From Chloroflexota bacterium (GTDB taxonomy: Bacteria > Chloroflexota > UBA6077 > CF-72): DNA of 38,957 nucleotides. This document shows, piece by piece, positions 1 to 7,570 of this stretch (position 1 is its first letter; the number at the start of each line of letters is the position of its first letter). Below the pieces are notes generated by a model. That model was given only the letters and a program-made list of their open reading frames with translations, was not told the DNA's origin and did no database searches. The position numbers were made by a program, and so were the translations under genes. The stretch covers positions 1-38,957 of the forward strand of contig JAFAOS010000542.1 of NCBI GenBank assembly GCA_019247515.1, read 5' to 3'.

Positions 1-29
1 TGCATCTCGAGGGGTGTTTCAAGACACCG

Positions 30-623
30 ATGAGTGACGACCTGGCACTGGCCTCTCGCCTGGCCGGCGATGTGGACAGCCATTTCGAGGAGCTCGTGCG
101 GACCTTTCAAGACCGTCTGTACGGCTTTGCCCTGCGCCTGACGGGCGACCCGGCGGACGCGGAGGAGTGCACCCAGGACAGTTTCGTGCGCGCCTACCGC
201 GCCCTGCAGCGTTACCCCAGTGATCGCGTCAGAGCGCTGCGGCTCAAGGCCTGGCTGTATCAGATCACGTTGAACGTCGTTCGCAACCGCGCGCGGCGCG
301 CCGAGCTGCCCCGGGTCAACCTGGACCGCCCCGACGTGGCCAACGGCCTCACGGCGCAACGCGGGGACGAGCAACCCGAACTCGCGAGCGTCCTTGTTGA
401 GACCCGCTCCCAACTGGCGACCGCCATCAGCCGGCTTCCCGAGAGGTACGCCGCCGCCGTCGTCCTGCGCCACGTCCAGGGCCTGTCCTACGCCGAGGCG
501 GCCGAGATCCTCGACCAGCCCGTCGGTACGACAAAGTCCGACGTCCACCGTGGCCTGGGCCTGCTGCGCGAAGCTCTGGAGAAACCCGAATTCAAGCCGC
601 TACTCGTGGGGGACCACCGATGA
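30..623 (+). CDS. ECF-type RNA polymerase sigma factor
   Basis: A 197-residue sigma-70 family factor of the extracytoplasmic-function type, which would direct RNA polymerase to a small stress or environment regulon. Region sigma-2 spans about residues 20-92, with the conserved DAEECTQDSF stretch at 43-52. Region sigma-4 spans about 127-183, with RLPERY at 135-140 and a helix-turn-helix over roughly 150-175 (GLSYAEAAEIL). There are no sigma-1.1 or sigma-3 regions, as expected for ECF factors. The stop codon overlaps the ATG of the next gene (ATGA at 620-623), so the two are translationally coupled. ECF genes usually overlap an anti-sigma gene, but here the partner is a DNA alkyltransferase. 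Little of the upstream region is in the window, so the promoter cannot be judged. Family call is firm; the target regulon is unknown. Confidence 0.95.
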   Translation: MSDDLALASRLAGDVDSHFEELVRTFQDRLYGFALRLTGDPADAEECTQDSFVRAYRALQRYPSDRVRALRLKAWLYQITLNVVRNRARRAELPRVNLDRPDVANGLTAQRGDEQPELASVLVETRSQLATAISRLPERYAAAVVLRHVQGLSYAEAAEILDQPVGTTKSDVHRGLGLLREALEKPEFKPLLVGDHR

Positions 624-1234
624 ACCATCGCGAACTGTTAACAAGTCTCCGAGAGCTGGGCGACGTGCGCGCCCCGACGACGCTCCTGGAAAACGTGATC
701 GACGCGGTCGGCCTCGGCGACCAGTATGCCGAGTTGACGACGCCACTTGGACCCGTGTTCGTCGCGTGGAACCGGCTGGGCGTCTCCGCGGTGATGAAGA
801 CCGCCACGCCCCAGGAGTTCGAGACACGCTTCAAGGAGCGTTTTCTGAGGACGCCTCGGCCGGCCCCAGGTGGGCCGCCGCCGAATCTGGGAGTGGGGGA
901 GAAATTCGACCTGCGGAGCGTGACCGAGTTCGAGCGCGCCGTGCTCCTCAAGGCGCGCGAGATTCCAAAGGGCGAGGTCCGCACCTACGGCTGGATCGCC
1001 GACCAGATCGGCCATCCCGCCGCGGTCCGCGCCGTCGGCTCAGCCCTGCGCAAGAACCCCGTACCGGTGCTGATTCCCTGCCATCGCGTGGTCCGCAGCG
1101 ACGGTCATATTGGCGACTACGCCCTGGGCGGCAGCGCCAACAAGCGCGCCATCCTCGCCGCCGAGGGCGTGCGCCCCGAGGCAGTGGCCCGATTTGCGCG
1201 CGAATCGCGTCCCACGCGAGCTAAGGTGGTGTAA
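620..1234 (+). CDS. ogt: Methylated-DNA-protein-cysteine S-methyltransferase (MGMT) with N-terminal extension
   Basis: A 204-residue suicide DNA-repair protein that would move O6-alkyl groups from guanine to its own cysteine. The catalytic domain covers about residues 98-185. The active-site motif is IPCHRVV, with acceptor Cys154. Before it lies the DNA-binding helix with the Arg finger (AVRAVGSALRKNP, 135-147), and after it the GDY.LGG..K element (165-175). Residues 36-78 resemble the small N-terminal methyltransferase subdomain. Residues 1-34 (MNHRELLTSLRELG...) are an extra helical segment not needed for repair. The ATG overlaps the sigma factor stop by four bases, which fixes the start. 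A link between alkylation damage and the sigma factor, analogous in logic to Ada, is inference. No metal-binding Ada N-domain or cysteine cluster is seen. Confidence 0.92.
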   Translation: MNHRELLTSLRELGDVRAPTTLLENVIDAVGLGDQYAELTTPLGPVFVAWNRLGVSAVMKTATPQEFETRFKERFLRTPRPAPGGPPPNLGVGEKFDLRSVTEFERAVLLKAREIPKGEVRTYGWIADQIGHPAAVRAVGSALRKNPVPVLIPCHRVVRSDGHIGDYALGGSANKRAILAAEGVRPEAVARFARESRPTRAKVV

Positions 1235-1329
1235 AGACCTGGACACTCGTCGCGCGCCGACCCGACGAACGGGACGGCGCGCCCGTACATGCGACCCGCG
1301 CCGCAGATAGTTTCGTCGGAGATGAATGT

Positions 1330-3162
1330 GTGAGACCGCATCTGCCGCGAGCTCTTCGTTGGGTCGGGTTGCCGATTGCCCTGGTGGTCCTGGCCGGCCA
1401 ACCCGCGCTTGCAGCGCCGTCGCTGGATCAGCGCATGGGCATTGCCGAGGGCTTCCGCAATGCAGGCGCGATGGCCGACATTCAAGCAGGTTGGGAGCGC
1501 GTGATTCTGCCCTGGGACCAGGTCCAGCCGGACGGGCCAGGCGACTTCAGCCACCTGGGGATCACCATGTCCGACACGCAGCTGCAGTCGGAGCTTGATC
1601 GCGGCGAACACGTCGTCGGGCTGTTCGAGTTCACGCCGGGCTGGGCGCAAGCCAACCCCGACGATGGCAAGCGTTCGCCGCCGAAGAACCTGGACTTGCC
1701 CGTCGACGATCCGAACAACTACTGGGCGCGCTTTGTCTCCGAGACGGCCAAGCGCTACGCGGGCAGGATTGACGACTGGATCGTGTGGAACGAGCCCGAA
1801 TTCCACCCTGGCGATCCCGGCGCCGGCGGCAGCTTCACCTGGCTGGGCACTGACGAGCAATTCGCGCAACTGCTCAAAGTGGGTTATATGGCCATCAAAC
1901 AAGCGAATCCGAATGCCCACGTGTCCTTTCCGGGTACGTCGTACTGGGTCGATGCGCTGAACAATCGACCCCAATTTTACGACCGACTTCTCGCTATCCT
2001 GGCTCGCGATCCGAATGCGGCAAACAATAACTTCTACCACGACGTCGTTTCACTGAATCTCTACCGCGCACCGGACGATATCTATCGCGTCTATTCGATC
2101 GTCAAAGCTATTCAGAACCAGCACGGCATCGACACGCCGGTCTGGCTCACCGAGACGAACGCGATGCCCTCGGACGATTCGGCCGTCAGTTGCCCGCACT
2201 CCAATACGCCGATTGCGACAACCATGCAGGAACAGGCCAACTATGCCGTGCAAGCCTTCGCTCTGGCCGCCGCCGCCGGCTATCAGCGGTGGGAGTTCTA
2301 TCAAATGACGGATCAGAACCCCTGCAGTGAGCCGGCCGTCTGGGGCCTCACGCGCGACGACGGCTCGCGACGCCCGGTGAGTAGTGCACTCAAGACCGCG
2401 GTGAGCGAGTTTGCCGGCTACACGGCGGTCCACTTTGTGCCGTTCGTGCGCGAAGCGCAGGACTGGGCCCCGTGGCCCGACGAGCCAACGTCGCTCATTC
2501 CGAACTGGGAGGTCTACCAGGTCGCCTTCGACAAACCTGGCAACGAGCGGGTCACGGCGCTGTGGAATGGCGATGGCTCGGGATTGCGCGTCCGAATCCG
2601 CAAAAACGGAACGAGCGCGACGCTACTCGATCGGGATGGCAACGCGCGCCCAGCCCAGGAGTCGCAGGGCTGGTGGGTGGTCGACCTGCCGGGCGCCACG
2701 GCGCATTACCCACAGGACCCGGCTGGCTATCACTTCATTGGTGGCGAGCCACAACTGCTGGTCGAAGAAAGCGTGAGCCCCGCCGCGCCGGTCGCCGAGC
2801 CAGCGCTCGGCGACCCGGGCAGTGCGCCGCGCGAGTTCCGCCTGTTCCTCAACCCGCTAGATGGCCAGACGGTGTCGGCCGGTGAGCCCGCCGACTTCTT
2901 CGTCAACGTGCGCGGCGAAGAGGGCTTCGCCGATCCGGTCAGCTTCACGATCGACCACTGGAGCACCCAGCGGTTTCCGCAGCCGCAGGGCCCCGGTTCG
3001 CTGCCACTGCAAGTGACGCTGCCCGGGCCGGTAGCACCGGGGCAGACGGGGACGGTGCACATCGAAACGGCGGGCGCCGGTCCGGGGATTTATTTCGTCG
3101 ACGTGGTCGCTACGGGCGGAGGGATGAGCAAGGACATCCAGCTCGCGCTCGTAATCGACTGA
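1330..3162 (+). CDS. Secreted glycoside hydrolase-like protein (clan GH-A fold)
   Basis: A 610-residue protein starting at GTG, with a signal peptide (residues 1-29, cleavage after ALA). The catalytic (beta/alpha)8 region covers about 35-370. It shows WNEP at 153-156, with Glu155 as probable acid/base, and LTETN at 273-277, with Glu275 as probable nucleophile. This pairing is typical of clan GH-A families such as GH39 or GH5-like enzymes. Residues 390-490 look like a beta-sandwich accessory domain. After a Pro/Ala-rich linker (about 490-510) the C-terminal 100 residues resemble an Ig-like domain. It is probably an extracellular or cell-surface polysaccharide or glycoside hydrolase; the substrate cannot be read from the sequence. 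It stands alone, 95 bases after the alkyltransferase. Confidence 0.82.
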   Translation: MRPHLPRALRWVGLPIALVVLAGQPALAAPSLDQRMGIAEGFRNAGAMADIQAGWERVILPWDQVQPDGPGDFSHLGITMSDTQLQSELDRGEHVVGLFEFTPGWAQANPDDGKRSPPKNLDLPVDDPNNYWARFVSETAKRYAGRIDDWIVWNEPEFHPGDPGAGGSFTWLGTDEQFAQLLKVGYMAIKQANPNAHVSFPGTSYWVDALNNRPQFYDRLLAILARDPNAANNNFYHDVVSLNLYRAPDDIYRVYSIVKAIQNQHGIDTPVWLTETNAMPSDDSAVSCPHSNTPIATTMQEQANYAVQAFALAAAAGYQRWEFYQMTDQNPCSEPAVWGLTRDDGSRRPVSSALKTAVSEFAGYTAVHFVPFVREAQDWAPWPDEPTSLIPNWEVYQVAFDKPGNERVTALWNGDGSGLRVRIRKNGTSATLLDRDGNARPAQESQGWWVVDLPGATAHYPQDPAGYHFIGGEPQLLVEESVSPAAPVAEPALGDPGSAPREFRLFLNPLDGQTVSAGEPADFFVNVRGEEGFADPVSFTIDHWSTQRFPQPQGPGSLPLQVTLPGPVAPGQTGTVHIETAGAGPGIYFVDVVATGGGMSKDIQLALVID

Positions 3163-3180
3163 TCGCCGCGAAAATTTCAC

Positions 3181-3250
3181 CTCACCCTCACCCCCGCCCT
3201 CTCCCAGAGGGAGAGGGAGCTTAGAGTCTCCCTGTGGGAGAGGGAGCTTG
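3181..3250. repeat. Palindromic repeat, CTCTCCCAGAGGGAGAG family, two partial copies
   Basis: The gap between the glycosidase and the aminotransferase holds a CTCACCCTCACCC block followed by a CTCTCCCAGAGGGAGAG palindrome (about 3200-3216). A decayed second copy follows (TCTCCCTGTGGGAGAGGGAG, about 3227-3246). The same family forms an inverted pair at 19578-19675. GC-rich hairpins like this could end transcription of the upstream gene, but no T-tract follows. The element looks like a REP or MITE-like interspersed repeat. Confidence 0.75.
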
Positions 3251-3273
3251 GGTGTCCGATATTATGATCACCG

Positions 3274-4473
3274 ATGAGCGTCGCCGAGACGCGGCCCGTT
3301 CTGTATGACGACGCCGCCGAGCGGCGGCACTTGCGCATCCGCGGCGAGTTTCTGCTGGACCCCGACGTCGTCTTCCTGAACCACGGCTCGTTCGGCGCCT
3401 GCCCTCGCCCCGTCTTCGAGGCCTACCAGCGCTGGCAGCTCGAGCTCGAGCGGCAGCCTGTCGAGTTTCTGAGCCGCCGCCAGAAGGACCTGCTCAACAA
3501 CGCCAGGGCCGCGCTGGCTGCCTATCTGCACGCCCAGACGGATGACCTCGTCTTCCTGCCGAATGTCACGACCGCGCTGAACGTGGTCGCCCGCTCGCTG
3601 CCGCTGCAGCCCGGCGACGAGATCCTGACCACCGATCACGAGTACGGCGCCCTCGAACGCACCTGGACGTTCGTCGTCGAGCAGCGCCAGGCCAAGCTGA
3701 AGGTCCAGTCACTGCCGCGCCGCCTCCAGGACCCTGACGAGGCTGTCGAGGCCGTCTGGTCCGGTGTCACGCCCAGGACGAAGGTCCTGTTCCTCAGCCA
3801 CATCACGTCCCCGACGGCCGTCATCCTGCCCATCGAACCGCTGATCCGCCGCGCGCGCGCAGCCGGCATCTGGACGGTGATCGACGGCGCGCACGCCCCG
3901 GGCCAGATCGACCTCGACCTGCAAGCCATGCAGGTCGACTTCTACGGCGGCAACTGTCACAAATGGCTCTCATCCGCCAAGGGCGCGGGCTTTCTCTACG
4001 CCAGGCCCGAGGTCCAGGCGCTGATCGAGCCGCTGGTGGTCAGCTGGGGCTGGCGTCCACGCGACGCGTGGTCCACGCCGTTTGTCGACGCCATCCAGCG
4101 CCAGGCAACCCACGATATCTCCGCGTATCTGTCCGTTCCCGCGGCGATCGAGTACCAGCAGCAGCGCGATTGGTCGAGCGTGCGCCAGGAATGCCATGAG
4201 CTCGTGCGCCTCGCTCGCCAGGGGATGCTCGAGATCAGCGGCGTCGAACCAACAGTTCCCGACGACCCGCGCTGGTTCGCCCAGATGGCGACGCTGCCGC
4301 TGCCATCCGGCTGTGACCCGCCCAGGATCAAGCAACGCCTGTACGACGAGTACCGTGTCGAGATTCCCGCCAACGAGTGGGGCGACACGCCATCTCTGCG
4401 CGTCTCGGTCCAGGGCTACAACACGCGCCAGGACGTCGAGCGGCTGCTCAGCGCGGTGCGCAACGTGCTGTGA
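3274..4473 (+). CDS. Aminotransferase class V-fold PLP enzyme (isopenicillin-N epimerase/CefD-like)
   Basis: A 399-residue PLP-dependent fold-type I enzyme, close to the family's usual 390-400 residues. The N-terminus carries the FLNHGSFG element (34-41) typical of CefD-like proteins. The PLP-binding Asp is in IDGAHAPGQ (Asp204, with His207). The Schiff-base lysine is Lys230 in NCHKWL. Members act as amino-acid epimerases, cysteine desulfurase-like lyases or ergothioneine-type C-S lyases, so the substrate is open. No beta-lactam synthesis genes (ACV synthetase, IPN synthase) are nearby, so a role in antibiotic synthesis is not supported. The ATG start gives the complete N-terminal motif, although no strong ribosome-binding site precedes it. 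Confidence 0.88.
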   Translation: MSVAETRPVLYDDAAERRHLRIRGEFLLDPDVVFLNHGSFGACPRPVFEAYQRWQLELERQPVEFLSRRQKDLLNNARAALAAYLHAQTDDLVFLPNVTTALNVVARSLPLQPGDEILTTDHEYGALERTWTFVVEQRQAKLKVQSLPRRLQDPDEAVEAVWSGVTPRTKVLFLSHITSPTAVILPIEPLIRRARAAGIWTVIDGAHAPGQIDLDLQAMQVDFYGGNCHKWLSSAKGAGFLYARPEVQALIEPLVVSWGWRPRDAWSTPFVDAIQRQATHDISAYLSVPAAIEYQQQRDWSSVRQECHELVRLARQGMLEISGVEPTVPDDPRWFAQMATLPLPSGCDPPRIKQRLYDEYRVEIPANEWGDTPSLRVSVQGYNTRQDVERLLSAVRNVL

Positions 4474-4554
4474 GCAGTCCAATAAGACCCGCACGCGCGT
4501 TTAACAGTTGAGTAACGCCCGCTAGCCGCACAATACCTCTGTAGCGCTACGCGT

Positions 4555-5772
4555 ATGAGTACGACGACTGTCGCACCCCCGCTGCCTGGTCGCGCCACGA
4601 GCTCGCTCGCGGCTGCCCTGGTCCAGCGACTGCGCGCGCTCAGCTACTACAGCACCGCCGACTTCGGCGACCGGCGCGACCTGCGTGTCGACCTGCTGCG
4701 CGGCTTCTGCATCTTTGCCATGGTCGTCGACCACTTCGGCGGCGACTCATGGCTGTACGCCATCACCGGCGGCAACCGCTTCTACGTGTCCGCCGCCGAG
4801 GGCTTCATCTTCATCAGCGGCTTCATCATGGGTCAGGCGTATCGCGCCAAACGCGATCGAGCGGGGCTGCAGGGCGCCATGGGCGATGCCCTCAGGCGTG
4901 CCCGCACCCTGTATCTGGCCACCGTGGCGATGACGCTGATCTTCTCGGCGCTCTTCCTCTATACGGACATCACGCTGTGGACGAGCCGCGACTTCGGCCT
5001 CGGCATCGACAGCTGGCAGGAGATCGTCGTCGCCGCGCTGACCCTGCACTACACGTATCACGGCACCGACATCCTGGCGATGTACACGATCCTGCTGATG
5101 GTGGCGCCGCTGATCCTGCTGATGCTGTCGATCGGCGACTGGTGGATGGTGCTGATCCCGTCGTGGCTCCTGTGGCTGGCGTACCAGGTCTACCCCGAGG
5201 AGGCGGCGGTGCCGTGGTACATCCGCCACGGCGAGAACTTCCCGATCGCCGCGTGGCAGGTGCTGTTCGTGACCGGCCACGTGCTCGGCTTCTACCGAGG
5301 CGCGCTGACCGCCTGGCTGGAGCACTTTCGCCGCCTGCGCGTGTTCGGCGTGGCGCTCGGGGTGGCGGTCACGCTCGGCCTGATCTCGCTGGCCTGGGGC
5401 GCCGAGTATGGCTTCTTCGACATCGACCCCAACGTGCTCGACGAATCCTTCTTCAAGGTGCCGCTGCGGCCGGCGCGGATCATCGCCTTCCTGTCGGTGG
5501 CCATCGTCGCCTACACGTGCGCGACCTACCTGTGGGTGCCGATGCGCCGCGCGCTCGGCTGGCTCATGCTGCCGCTGGGTCAGGCGGCGCTGTACTGCTA
5601 CATCGTCCACTTCTTCCTGATAGTGCTGGTCTACAACCTGGCCCCAATGCTGGCGCTGCTGCCAGGCGAGCCGCCCGAGCAAGTGCTGACCACGCTGTTG
5701 CAGGTAGCTGTGGTGCTGCTGCTGTGGGGCCTGGTGCGCAAGCGGGTGCTATTCGGGGTTGTCCCGAACTGA
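4555..5772 (+). CDS. OpgC-like integral membrane acyltransferase
   Basis: A 405-residue polytopic membrane protein with about ten hydrophobic segments. After a roughly 40-residue cytoplasmic leader comes RVDLLRGFCIFAMVVDHFGG (44-63), the signature start of the OpgC and acyltransferase-3 family, followed by SAAEGFIFISGFIMGQAY. OpgC adds succinyl groups to periplasmic glucans in Proteobacteria. In a Gram-positive-like or monoderm background the related proteins probably O-acylate a cell-surface glycan; this is inference. The gene is monocistronic and converges with the S8 protease gene across a repeat-bearing 151-base gap. Confidence 0.85.
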   Translation: MSTTTVAPPLPGRATSSLAAALVQRLRALSYYSTADFGDRRDLRVDLLRGFCIFAMVVDHFGGDSWLYAITGGNRFYVSAAEGFIFISGFIMGQAYRAKRDRAGLQGAMGDALRRARTLYLATVAMTLIFSALFLYTDITLWTSRDFGLGIDSWQEIVVAALTLHYTYHGTDILAMYTILLMVAPLILLMLSIGDWWMVLIPSWLLWLAYQVYPEEAAVPWYIRHGENFPIAAWQVLFVTGHVLGFYRGALTAWLEHFRRLRVFGVALGVAVTLGLISLAWGAEYGFFDIDPNVLDESFFKVPLRPARIIAFLSVAIVAYTCATYLWVPMRRALGWLMLPLGQAALYCYIVHFFLIVLVYNLAPMLALLPGEPPEQVLTTLLQVAVVLLLWGLVRKRVLFGVVPN

Positions 5773-5786
5773 GGAACAGAAATTTT

Positions 5787-5917
5787 TTCCCCAGAGGGGA
5801 CCCAGACCTAGGAACGCGATTCCCCAGAGGGGACCCGAGGGGTTCGGACCTGATTCCCAAGAGCGGGGAACCACCTCCCCTGGGTCCCTCTGGGGAACAT
5901 CTCTGGGTCCCCTCTGG
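5787..5917. repeat. Inverted cluster of TTCCCCAGAGGGGACCC repeats, possible bidirectional terminator
   Basis: Two direct copies of TTCCCCAGAGGGGACCC (5787-5803 and 5820-5836) are followed by two inverted copies (about 5882-5897 and 5905-5917). Each unit is itself a short palindrome, and the direct and inverted copies can pair into a larger stem. The cluster fills the gap between two convergent genes, so termination from both sides is plausible. Related units occur at 10641-10657, 28479-28540 and in tandem at 30196-30345. Confidence 0.8.
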
Positions 5918-5923
5918 CAAAAC

Positions 5924-7570
5924 TCAGGTTGCCACTGCTTCCCAGGTCCCGCGCATGCCGATCGATGGCGTGGCGACCGCTGGGGCGTAGTGTCGGGCGA
6001 GCGTGTGAAATTGCGCCAGCACTTCGTCTGCACGGAGGTCGCGATTCGCGCTCCAGAACGCGCCCACCAGGCCGGACGCAATCGCCGTGGCGAACGAGGT
6101 GCCTGACCATGCCGCCCAACCGTTGGTGTTGCTCTGCTCGGCCGCCGATCCGCCGGGGCGTGGAAACGTCGACGCGGTGTAGACGCCAATCACGCCATCC
6201 CGCGGCAGGTCTTCCGTAGCGTTGATGCCACCGCCGAAAGTGGCAATGTGGTCGCCAACCTCGAGCGTGTCACCCAGGTTGGAGTACTCAGCAGCCGCAT
6301 CAGGGTCAGAGGTCGTTGCCGCGACGCCAAGGATGGTCCCGTATCGGGCGGGCACGCGCGGACCGAACCGCGGACGACCCGTTTGCACGCGATGCAGCGA
6401 GTCGTTGCCGACCGCGGCGACGCCCAGGCAGTTGTTCAAGAGCAGGTACTCCGCCAGCCGCTCGATGCCCGTGTGCAGCAATCGGCGCGTGCGCTCGATC
6501 TCCGGCCGATTCCGATTCATCCAGCCCACGTCGCGCGCCTCGCCGCGGATCGGCACGTCGGAGACGAAGTCAGGATCATTGGCTGGCTGCACGCCGTACC
6601 ACAACCATGGGAGCTGCTCCCATTTGGGTAGGTACCCGAAGCTCATATTGATGACGAGTGGATCGTCCGTGGCTTTGTTCCTGAGCACACTCTCGAGCAC
6701 CTGCAGCAGCAAGTGGAAGTCCCCGACTCCGAAGCGGTTCAACACCGGGCGTATCCAGACCGGACTGCGTGGCGAGAGGTCGTGGATCAGCCCGGCGATG
6801 AACATGGAGTGGTCGCTCATGTCGTAGTCGCGTGAACGGCCGTCGGGCGTCGGCGCCAGCTTCAGCGCCTCCCGATTCCGTTCAGCCAGAGCCTGGACGT
6901 GCCAGTCCTCCAGGTCAGTATTCCCGAGGAAGTTGAGCAGCTCGGGCAGCTGGGCGTTGCGATCGCGGTAGTGGTCGGCCTGCTGGCGCACCCGCGACCA
7001 GTCTGGCTCGGTGTCGAGCACCAGGACTGGCGGCCAGGCAGCTTCCGGCTGTGAGCCACCCGACTGCTGCGCGAGCTGCCGGCGAAAGTCGAGGCTCTCG
7101 TCCGTCGGAGCGTAGTTCCGCGTCCAGCGACCCGGCTCGACGTCCACGGGTCCGGGCAACGTCGCGGGACTGCCGTCGTCGAAGCCCTGCTGCAACGAGC
7201 CGAGCCAGTGGGGCATGACCCCGATCGGAGTAATTCCGCCGCGACCTGCCGAGTCGAACGCAGCCAGGTCGTTCGCGTGCGAATCATGAATCGCCTGCTT
7301 GGTGTAATCGTGCGAATCGGGTTCGGCCAGGTCATAAAACAGAAAGCCGAGCGGCGGCCGTCCGCGAGCGCGGAAGACAATGGGCGTCGGGTGGCGCTGC
7401 TGGTCGCGGAACACGCTACCCGCGCCTCTGCCCAGCGTGCCCTCCAGCGCCTGGCGAACGGCCCCATGCGCGCGCGCATGCGTCGCCTCATCCTCGCCGA
7501 GCTCGACTGCGACCACCATCTCGCCAGGTCGGTAGTGCCACGGTTCGTGCCCGACGCTATTCTGCGCCAT
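5924..7570 (-). CDS. Cytoplasmic subtilisin-like serine protease (S8), partner of the CHAT protein
   Basis: A 548-residue S8 family peptidase. The triad appears in subtilase order: Asp186 in VLVLDTEPDW, His254 in SDHSMFIAGLI and Ser492 in SGTSFATA, with oxyanion Asn389 in AAVGNDS. The 180 residues before the catalytic Asp form an uncharacterised N-terminal region with no signal peptide or membrane segment. The enzyme therefore probably acts in the cytoplasm, and that region may be a prodomain or recognition domain. A longer open frame reaches 7792. The start at 7570 is preferred because its ATG shares one base with the stop of the CHAT gene (TGATG), the usual sign of translational coupling, and avoids a 220-base overlap. 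About 60 residues (315-375) inserted between the His and Asn blocks have no obvious counterpart in classic subtilisins. The gene is second in a two-gene operon. Confidence 0.93.
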   Translation of the reverse strand: MAQNSVGHEPWHYRPGEMVVAVELGEDEATHARAHGAVRQALEGTLGRGAGSVFRDQQRHPTPIVFRARGRPPLGFLFYDLAEPDSHDYTKQAIHDSHANDLAAFDSAGRGGITPIGVMPHWLGSLQQGFDDGSPATLPGPVDVEPGRWTRNYAPTDESLDFRRQLAQQSGGSQPEAAWPPVLVLDTEPDWSRVRQQADHYRDRNAQLPELLNFLGNTDLEDWHVQALAERNREALKLAPTPDGRSRDYDMSDHSMFIAGLIHDLSPRSPVWIRPVLNRFGVGDFHLLLQVLESVLRNKATDDPLVINMSFGYLPKWEQLPWLWYGVQPANDPDFVSDVPIRGEARDVGWMNRNRPEIERTRRLLHTGIERLAEYLLLNNCLGVAAVGNDSLHRVQTGRPRFGPRVPARYGTILGVAATTSDPDAAAEYSNLGDTLEVGDHIATFGGGINATEDLPRDGVIGVYTASTFPRPGGSAAEQSNTNGWAAWSGTSFATAIASGLVGAFWSANRDLRADEVLAQFHTLARHYAPAVATPSIGMRGTWEAVAT

